The notes under the pieces are model-generated. The model did not search any database. It was not told the origin of the DNA and worked only from the letters and a program-made list of their open reading frames with translations. From DASQUK01 sp035641315 (GTDB taxonomy: Bacteria; Actinomycetota; Acidimicrobiia; Acidimicrobiales; VFJN01), in the NCBI GenBank assembly GCA_035641315.1, contig DASQUK010000067.1, forward strand, positions 1 to 10,379: a DNA stretch of 10,379 nt, given 5' to 3'. This document shows, in pieces, positions 6,365 to 10,379 of this stretch. The translations under genes and the position numbers were made by a program. Positions within the stretch are counted from its first letter, which is position 1; every line of letters starts with the position of its first letter.

Positions 6365-6387
6365 GCCGCAGCGGTGCTGGCTCACCG
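6359..6387. terminator. Bidirectional stem-loop between merR and the second merB-like gene
   Basis: A perfect inverted repeat: CGGTGAGCC (6359-6367), an 11-nt loop, and GGCTCACCG (6379-6387). The stem contains the TGA of merR (6362-6364) and the TGA of the convergent gene (6384-6382). There is no T-tract on either side, which is common for GC-rich actinobacterial terminators. Confidence 0.65.
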
Positions 6388-6999
6388 GAGCGTGTGGGCG
6401 ATGTCGCCCCACTCGGCGCGGGCCATGGCCGGCACCTCGCCGAGGTGGAGCATCCGTCCGGACGGGTCGCCGACGTCTTGACGCCAGGTGGTGAGGTGGT
6501 CGTGGTTGCAGAACAGGTTGGCGTGGGCGCAGAAGTCGGCGATCATGTTGCGGCACTCGCCGGCGGGCAGCCACAGCACGGGATCAGCGTTTGCGGGAAG
6601 GTTGCCGTCGTGGATGTCGACGATCAGCGACGAGTGGCAGGTGGGGCAGGCGGTGGTGGCCTGGGTGGTGGCGCTGAGGGCGACGGGGATGGCGACGGCG
6701 TCGAACGCGCACCAGGTGTGCACGGTCCGGGCGGCGAGGGTGACGGCGTGAGGAGTGGGCCGGCACGTGAGACCGTGGGCCCCGATGAGGTGGTCGCCGT
6801 CCCGTTGGAGCGCTCCTCGTGCTTCGAGCCACGCGATCGCCTGGGCGACGCCGACGGCCTCGCGGCTGGCGGCCTCGGCGAGATCGGCCAGCGACGGTGC
6901 CTCGCCGGTGAGGATGGCGGCGAAGGCGTGTCGGCGGAACACGTCGATGGCGTGCTGCAGGTTCGCGGGCGGACACGCCGTGTTGGTGGTGTCGGTCAC
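6382..6999 (-). CDS. Second MerB-family protein (alkylmercury lyase homologue)
   Basis: A 205-aa protein clearly related to the MerB at 5230-5889. 'GAHGLTCRPTPHAV' (73-86) matches 'GFWGLTCKPVTGHR' of that MerB; 'HTWCAFDAVAIP' has C97 and D100 (C-x2-D); and 'DFCAHANLFCNHDHLTTW' has C157 with the same following F...W pattern. The Cys/Asp/Cys triad is therefore retained, with 60 residues between the cysteines. Extra cysteines occur at 118, 121, 149 and 164. Start: GTG 6999, because GGAGG (7011-7007) lies 7 nt upstream and the conserved domain follows; a longer frame to 7119 would run back into the permease gene. It follows the permease by 17 bp and is probably co-transcribed with the exporter rather than with merA. 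It may cleave organomercurials, or bind mercurials or another thiophilic compound for export. Confidence 0.85.
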   Translation of the reverse strand: MTDTTNTACPPANLQHAIDVFRRHAFAAILTGEAPSLADLAEAASREAVGVAQAIAWLEARGALQRDGDHLIGAHGLTCRPTPHAVTLAARTVHTWCAFDAVAIPVALSATTQATTACPTCHSSLIVDIHDGNLPANADPVLWLPAGECRNMIADFCAHANLFCNHDHLTTWRQDVGDPSGRMLHLGEVPAMARAEWGDIAHTLR

Positions 7000-7006
7000 G
7001 GGCGAG

Positions 7007-7011
7007 CCTCC
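7007..7011 (-). promoter_or_regulatory. Ribosome binding site deciding the start of the second merB-like gene
   Basis: GGAGG on the - strand, 7 nt before GTG 6999. It overlaps the last bases before the permease stop region and selects this start over the upstream in-frame ATG at 7119. Confidence 0.75.
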
Positions 7012-7016
7012 GTTGC

Positions 7017-7841
7017 TCAGTAGCGGGTGAGGGTGCCGTCGCGGCGCACGACCTGCGCGGCCCGGTGGAAGGCATAGACGCCGGCAGCAAACCAACCGAC
7101 CGCGAGCGCCGCCATCCACACCAGGCCGCCGTCACCGGTGAGGGTGAGCCCGTCGCCATCGAGCAGGACCGACCGGGTGGCCTCGATGGGGTGGGTGACG
7201 GGCAGGAAGCGGCCGACCGCGGCCATCCAGCCAGGCATGTCGTCAAGGGCGACCATCATGCCGCTGGCGAAGAACACGATGATGAGCAGCGTGTCGTTGA
7301 GCACCTCGATCCGCTTCCACAGCAACGTGAGCCCCCCGATGGCGAGCGAGTAGCCGACGGCGCCCACGATCAGGAACCCGATGGGCACCACCACCGCGGG
7401 CTGCCAGTCGAGGTCGACCCCGATGGTGAGCGCCACGACGGCATACAGGGTGCCGACGACGACGACGGTTTCGAGGATGGAGGCGACAACCCTGCCCACG
7501 GCGGCCAGGAGCCACCAGGGCAGGGGGCTGAGGTAGACCTGTTCGAGGGTGCCGGCTTGGATCTCGCCGAGTTGGCGCCAGAAGAACTTCTGGGCCTGCA
7601 GGTAGAAAAACATCCCCAGCACCCAGCCCACCAACAGCCACGCAGTGCGCCGCTCGTCGAAGACCCATGCGAAGCGGCCGGCCACGATGGCGTCGCCCTG
7701 GCCGGCCAGCGCCGCGAACAGCAGGAACAGGGGCACGAACATGGTCAGCTCGAGCACGATCTGTTTGCGTTCGGCCCACCCGAACCGCAAGCCCTTGTCG
7801 ACCTCGTTGCCGACCGCGACGACGGTTTCGTGCAGCATCAT
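7017..7841 (-). CDS. ABC-2 type exporter permease (second of pair)
   Basis: A 274-aa integral membrane protein with six predicted membrane segments (about 28-46, 67-83, 115-141, 149-174, 183-199, 240-258) and the ABC-2 loop motif 'GTLEQVYLSPLPWW' (97-110). A short amphipathic N-terminus with 'GNEVDKGLR' precedes the first segment. It is paralogous to the upstream permease: same length, same position of GTLEQ, and a shared 'ATRSVLLDGDGL' near residue 221. Start: ATG 7841, giving a 4-bp overlap with the upstream stop and a GGGAGG 11 nt upstream (7858-7853); ATG 7838 is equally possible and removes one residue. The frame extends to 7940, but that part lies inside the upstream gene. Together with the ATPase and the first permease it should form a heterodimeric exporter, as in drug-, antibiotic- or lipid-exporting ABC-2 systems. 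The substrate is unknown. Confidence 0.88.
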   Translation of the reverse strand: MMLHETVVAVGNEVDKGLRFGWAERKQIVLELTMFVPLFLLFAALAGQGDAIVAGRFAWVFDERRTAWLLVGWVLGMFFYLQAQKFFWRQLGEIQAGTLEQVYLSPLPWWLLAAVGRVVASILETVVVVGTLYAVVALTIGVDLDWQPAVVVPIGFLIVGAVGYSLAIGGLTLLWKRIEVLNDTLLIIVFFASGMMVALDDMPGWMAAVGRFLPVTHPIEATRSVLLDGDGLTLTGDGGLVWMAALAVGWFAAGVYAFHRAAQVVRRDGTLTRY

Positions 7842-8662
7842 GCGGGGCCCAACCTCCCGTCTCGCACAGCGCGGCGAATCTGCCAGCAGTAGGCGCCCCA
7901 TCCGGCGGCCAGCAGTACCGCGGTGTGCAGCACCAGCCACCCGAGGGCGCCGGACGCCCAGACGTCGCCCAACCCGTCGCCATCGACGACGATGCTGCGG
8001 GTGGCATCAATGCCGATCGTGGTCGGCGCCAGCCTGGCGACCAGTTCCAGCCCCCGGGGGAACAGCTCGGGCGGGGCGATGGTGCCGTTGACCGCCATCA
8101 CCGCCATCTGGATGATGTGCACCAGGGCGCCGATGCCCGGGTAGGTGAAGCTGGCCGCGGCGATCATCAGCGCGAACCCGGCGGCACCGGCCACGGTCAA
8201 GGCCAACGGCACGAGCACAGCAGGACGGAACGGATAGTCGACGCCCACGGCCACCAGCACGGCGGCGGTCACCACGACCGCGACACCGAGCGCCTCGATC
8301 AGAGCGGCGGCCAGCCGCCCCACCGCCAGCTGCCAGGTAGGCAGCGGCGACAGGTGGATCTGCTCGAGGGTTCCGGCGTTGCGCTCCTCCAGGATCCCGG
8401 CCACCAGGCGCATCGTGGTCAGGTACACGACAACGTAGGCGAACAGCGCCGGCGCGGTGTCAGACACCAGGCCGTCGACGATCCGACCGCCGCCCACGAA
8501 GTACTGGAAGACCAGGTACATGAAGAACATGCTCAGCAGCGACGGGATCAGCGTGGCCCGGTACGCCCACAGCAGCCGGAGTCCTTTGCTCGCCTCGTTG
8601 CCGATCATCCGCGCCCGGGCGCCGCCCGCTGTCAGGGTCGTGGGCACGGTGGTCGTCGTCAC
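7838..8662 (-). CDS. ABC-2 type exporter permease (first of pair)
   Basis: A 274-aa integral membrane protein of the ABC-2 family with an N-terminal cytoplasmic stretch ('GNEASKGLR' at 21-29), about six hydrophobic segments, and the conserved loop 'GTLEQIHLSPLPTW' (97-110). Near the C-terminus is 'ATRSIVVDGDGL', the counterpart of a motif in the next permease. The GTG start at 8662 overlaps the ATPase stop by 4 bp (GTGA, 8659-8662), and its stop overlaps the next permease start, so three genes are translationally linked. The shared position of GTLEQ in both permeases supports both start choices. The pair probably arose by duplication and forms the two halves of one transmembrane channel in the cytoplasmic membrane. 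Confidence 0.88.
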   Translation of the reverse strand: MTTTTVPTTLTAGGARARMIGNEASKGLRLLWAYRATLIPSLLSMFFMYLVFQYFVGGGRIVDGLVSDTAPALFAYVVVYLTTMRLVAGILEERNAGTLEQIHLSPLPTWQLAVGRLAAALIEALGVAVVVTAAVLVAVGVDYPFRPAVLVPLALTVAGAAGFALMIAAASFTYPGIGALVHIIQMAVMAVNGTIAPPELFPRGLELVARLAPTTIGIDATRSIVVDGDGLGDVWASGALGWLVLHTAVLLAAGWGAYCWQIRRAVRDGRLGPA

Positions 8663-9663
8663 CGGTCGGCCCCCACGAGACGCACGAAAACCTCCTCCAG
8701 GTCGGGTTGCACCGGCGTCACCGACACCAGCGGCACCCGGCTGGCAGCCAGCAGACCCAGCACCTCGTACAGGGCCCCGTTGTCCGTGGCGGCGCCGACG
8801 GCCAGCGTGGTGCTCCCGGCCGCGGGGTCGCCGTCGACGATCTCGAACAGCATGCTCGGCGGCACGTCGTCGGGCTCGGCGGCGACCTGCACGTGGTAGC
8901 GGTCCTCGCGGAACTGGGCCAACAGGTCGCCGACCGGGCGGTCAGCGATGATCCGACCCTGGTTGATCACCGCCACCCGATCCGACAACTCCTGGGCGAC
9001 GGCCAGCTGGTGGGTAGTCAGCACGACCGCCTTGCGCTGCTCTGCGGCCAGGCGGCGCACCCAGTCCTTCACCGTGCGGGCCGCGCTCACGTCCAGGCCA
9101 ATCGTCGGCTCGTCCAACAAGAGCACCGCCGGGTCGCTGACCAGGGCAGCGGCGATGGCCACCTTCTGCTGCATGCCTCGCGAGAAGCCGCCAACTGCCT
9201 CCCGGCGCCGTGCCCACAATCCCAGCTCGCGCAGCAACCATTCGGCCCGGGGTGCGATCTCGCGGCTGCGCAGGCCACGCAGGCGCCCGAAGTAGATCAG
9301 GTTCTGCCACGCCGACAGCGCCCAGTAGACGTTGCGGCCACCCTCCAGCACCGCCCCCAGGTGGCGGACCGCCTCGCCCCGCCGGCGAACCAGGTCATGG
9401 CCGAGCACGCTGACCGTCCCCCTCGTGGGGGTGACCAATCCGGCCGCCATCTTGATGATGGTGGTCTTGCCGGCGCCGTTGGGACCCAGCAGCGCCACCA
9501 CCTCCCCGCCGTGTACCACTAGATCCACATCCTCGACGGCTCGCACCGCGCGGTTGGCGCTGCCGAACACCTTGGTCAACCGACGGGCCACCAGCAACGG
9601 CGTCCGCTCGGCCGCGGACGCGCGCTCACCGGCCGTCGGCTCGATCGTATTTACAACGTTCAT
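8659..9663 (-). CDS. ABC transporter ATP-binding protein of the ABC-2 exporter
   Basis: A 334-aa ATPase that powers the two permeases encoded next. Walker A is 'GPNGAGKTT' (60-68), the signature motif 'FSRGMQQ' (160-166), Walker B 'VLLLDEP' with E185, D-loop 'GLD' (189-191) and H-loop H218. The Q-loop position is 'LEGGRNVYW', with Glu (E107) where many ABC proteins have Gln; this is a familiar variant in drug-type ABC-2 ATPases. The ~110-residue C-terminal extension after the core is typical of DrrA/NatA-like exporter ATPases. Start: ATG 9663. An in-frame GTG at 9669 adds two residues, but it sits too close to the predicted -10 element. It is the first gene of a four-gene operon divergent from a TetR-type gene, so it is likely de-repressed by a ligand of that regulator. 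Confidence 0.9.
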   Translation of the reverse strand: MNVVNTIEPTAGERASAAERTPLLVARRLTKVFGSANRAVRAVEDVDLVVHGGEVVALLGPNGAGKTTIIKMAAGLVTPTRGTVSVLGHDLVRRRGEAVRHLGAVLEGGRNVYWALSAWQNLIYFGRLRGLRSREIAPRAEWLLRELGLWARRREAVGGFSRGMQQKVAIAAALVSDPAVLLLDEPTIGLDVSAARTVKDWVRRLAAEQRKAVVLTTHQLAVAQELSDRVAVINQGRIIADRPVGDLLAQFREDRYHVQVAAEPDDVPPSMLFEIVDGDPAAGSTTLAVGAATDNGALYEVLGLLAASRVPLVSVTPVQPDLEEVFVRLVGADR

Positions 9664-9671
9664 AAACACTA

Positions 9672-9701
9672 GTAGTAGGCACCGATCGTGTAGCGTGTCA
9701 A
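9672..9701 (-). promoter_or_regulatory. Promoter of the ABC exporter / second merB operon
   Basis: On the - strand, a perfect TTGACA (9701-9696), an 18-bp spacer and TACTAC (9677-9672) lie 8 nt before ATG 9663, predicting a nearly leaderless mRNA. The -35 element overlaps the -10 of the divergent tetR-type gene by one base, so the two promoters cannot be occupied together. Small palindromes in or beside it (CGATCG 9683-9688, ACTAGT 9668-9673, AACGTT 9655-9660) may belong to a TetR operator, but no long dyad is evident. Confidence 0.65.
9691..9696 (+). promoter_or_regulatory. Candidate -10 element of the tetR-type gene
   Basis: TAGCGT ends 7 nt before GTG 9704, matching the leaderless pattern seen at merR. 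No convincing -35 is visible at the expected distance. Confidence 0.4.
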
Positions 9702-9703
9702 GG

Positions 9704-10379
9704 GTGGCACCGAAGAGAGCGACGATGACCAGACCAATCGCCGCGGTCGACCGGGAGACACTGAACCGGCGTCGCGTGCTCGAGGCGGCCCTCGCCTATG
9801 TCGACAAGCACGGCCTCGACGCGCTCACCATGCGCAAGCTCGGCGCCACGCTCGGTGTAGAGGGCACCGCCCTCTACAACCACGTCCAAGGCAAAGACGG
9901 GCTCCTCGACGGCGTGGTCGAGCTGCTGTGGGAAGAGGTCCGCGCCAGCGCCGACACCACCAGCAGCTGGCAGGACGTGCTGCGATCGTGCGCCCGGGCC
10001 ACCCGGGCGGTCGTGCATCGCCACCCTCGCATCGCCCCGTTGCTGTGCAGCCGCTCGGTCATCCCCCTCGAAGCCCTCCAGCTGTTCGCCGCCTGCCTGG
10101 CACCGATGGAAGCGGCCGGCTTCGATCGCGAACACGCCGGCCGGGCCCTGTGCGCGGTGACCGGCCACGCCTTCGGCTACGCCGTCATGGAACTCTGTGC
10201 CCGCGGGGCCGGCACGCGCGACGACACACCGGAGTCCGAGGCCCAACGGATCCGGCGGGTGGCCCAGATGCTGCCCCGCGACGTCCCCGACGAGCTGTTC
10301 GAGGTGGGGCTGGCCATCTGCTGTTGTGACACCGACGCCCAGTTCGAAACCGGCGTCGACCTCATCATCGCCGGGCTAC
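9704..10379 (+). CDS. TetR-family transcriptional regulator, 3' truncated by window
   Basis: An open frame to the window end, at least 225 codons from GTG 9704 or 218 from ATG 9725. Numbering from ATG 9725, residues 15-62 form a TetR N-terminal domain with HTH 'RKLGATLGVEGTALYNHV' (37-54) and the usual 'K..LLD' ending. The rest resembles the all-helical TetR_C ligand-binding domain, ending near 'FETGVDLIIAGL', so only a few residues should be missing. GTG 9704 is favoured because it lies 7 nt after TAGCGT. It diverges from the ABC exporter/merB-like operon and is presumably its repressor. It is odd in having eight cysteines (89, 108, 124, 143, 158, 199-201), including a CCC run in the ligand domain, which suggests sensing of a thiol-reactive compound or metal; this is inference. 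Confidence 0.85.
   Translation, partial: MAPKRATMTRPIAAVDRETLNRRRVLEAALAYVDKHGLDALTMRKLGATLGVEGTALYNHVQGKDGLLDGVVELLWEEVRASADTTSSWQDVLRSCARATRAVVHRHPRIAPLLCSRSVIPLEALQLFAACLAPMEAAGFDREHAGRALCAVTGHAFGYAVMELCARGAGTRDDTPESEAQRIRRVAQMLPRDVPDELFEVGLAICCCDTDAQFETGVDLIIAGL

Noticed and set aside
5524..7023. 499-codon open frame on the + strand
   Set aside because: It crosses merB, merR and the second merB-like gene in other frames, all of which have clear family motifs; the translation is low complexity.
7000..7119. N-terminal extension of the second merB-like gene to ATG 7119
   Set aside because: It would overlap the permease coding sequence by about 100 bp, the extra residues are Arg/Pro-rich, and GGAGG at the proper distance supports GTG 6999.
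7842..7940. N-terminal extension of the second permease to 7940
   Set aside because: It lies inside the upstream permease gene. Starting at 7841 gives equal length and aligned GTLEQ motifs in the two permeases.
7667..8899. 410-codon open frame on the + strand
   Set aside because: It is antisense to both permeases and the ATPase, and its translation is His/Arg/Gly-rich without motifs.
9640..9710. Long TetR operator palindrome
   Set aside because: Only 6-bp palindromes (AACGTT, ACTAGT, CGATCG) and an imperfect repeat of CGATCGT-x-T (9642 and 9683) were found; no convincing extended dyad.
9698..10246. 182-codon open frame on the - strand
   Set aside because: It is antisense to the TetR-family gene, whose HTH motif is clear.

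Overview
The window is GC-rich DNA with actinobacterial traits: many GTG starts, 4-bp ATGA/GTGA gene overlaps, and -10-like hexamers 6-8 nt before start codons, as in leaderless mRNAs. It looks like an accessory region of an actinobacterium. I cannot name the genus. I saw no tRNA, rRNA, CRISPR array, transposase or integrase.

Layout. (1) Positions 1-2064, + strand: the 3' end of an OLD/TOPRIM-type nuclease gene, overlapped by 4 bp by a complete UvrD-like helicase gene. This pair is the Gabija (GajA-GajB) anti-phage arrangement. (2) 2310-3354, + strand: a small zinc-ribbon protein, a possible 42-aa Cys-rich ORF, and a VOC-fold (glyoxalase/bleomycin-resistance-like) protein whose N-terminus carries a second copy of the same kind of zinc ribbon. 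(3) 3343-5889, - strand: a mercury/organomercury operon, merB - merA - MerF-like membrane protein. It diverges from a merR-type regulator (5945-6364, +), with a clear MerR-type operator and promoter between them. (4) 6382-9663, - strand: an apparent four-gene operon of an ABC-2 exporter (ATPase, two related 274-aa permeases) and a second MerB-family protein that keeps the Cys/Asp/Cys catalytic set. It diverges from a TetR-family regulator (9704 or 9725 to the window end, +) that is unusually rich in cysteine.

How it works together. MerB would cleave organomercurials to Hg(II), MerA would reduce Hg(II) to volatile Hg(0), and the MerF-like protein would bring Hg(II) to MerA. The Cys-containing MerR-type protein would switch on merBA through a promoter with a 20-bp spacer. 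The second MerB homologue sits 17 bp after an exporter permease gene and is probably transcribed from the TetR-controlled promoter. This suggests a separately regulated lyase-plus-exporter module, which is the least familiar part of the window. The merR and second merB genes converge on a perfect 9-bp stem-loop containing both stop codons.
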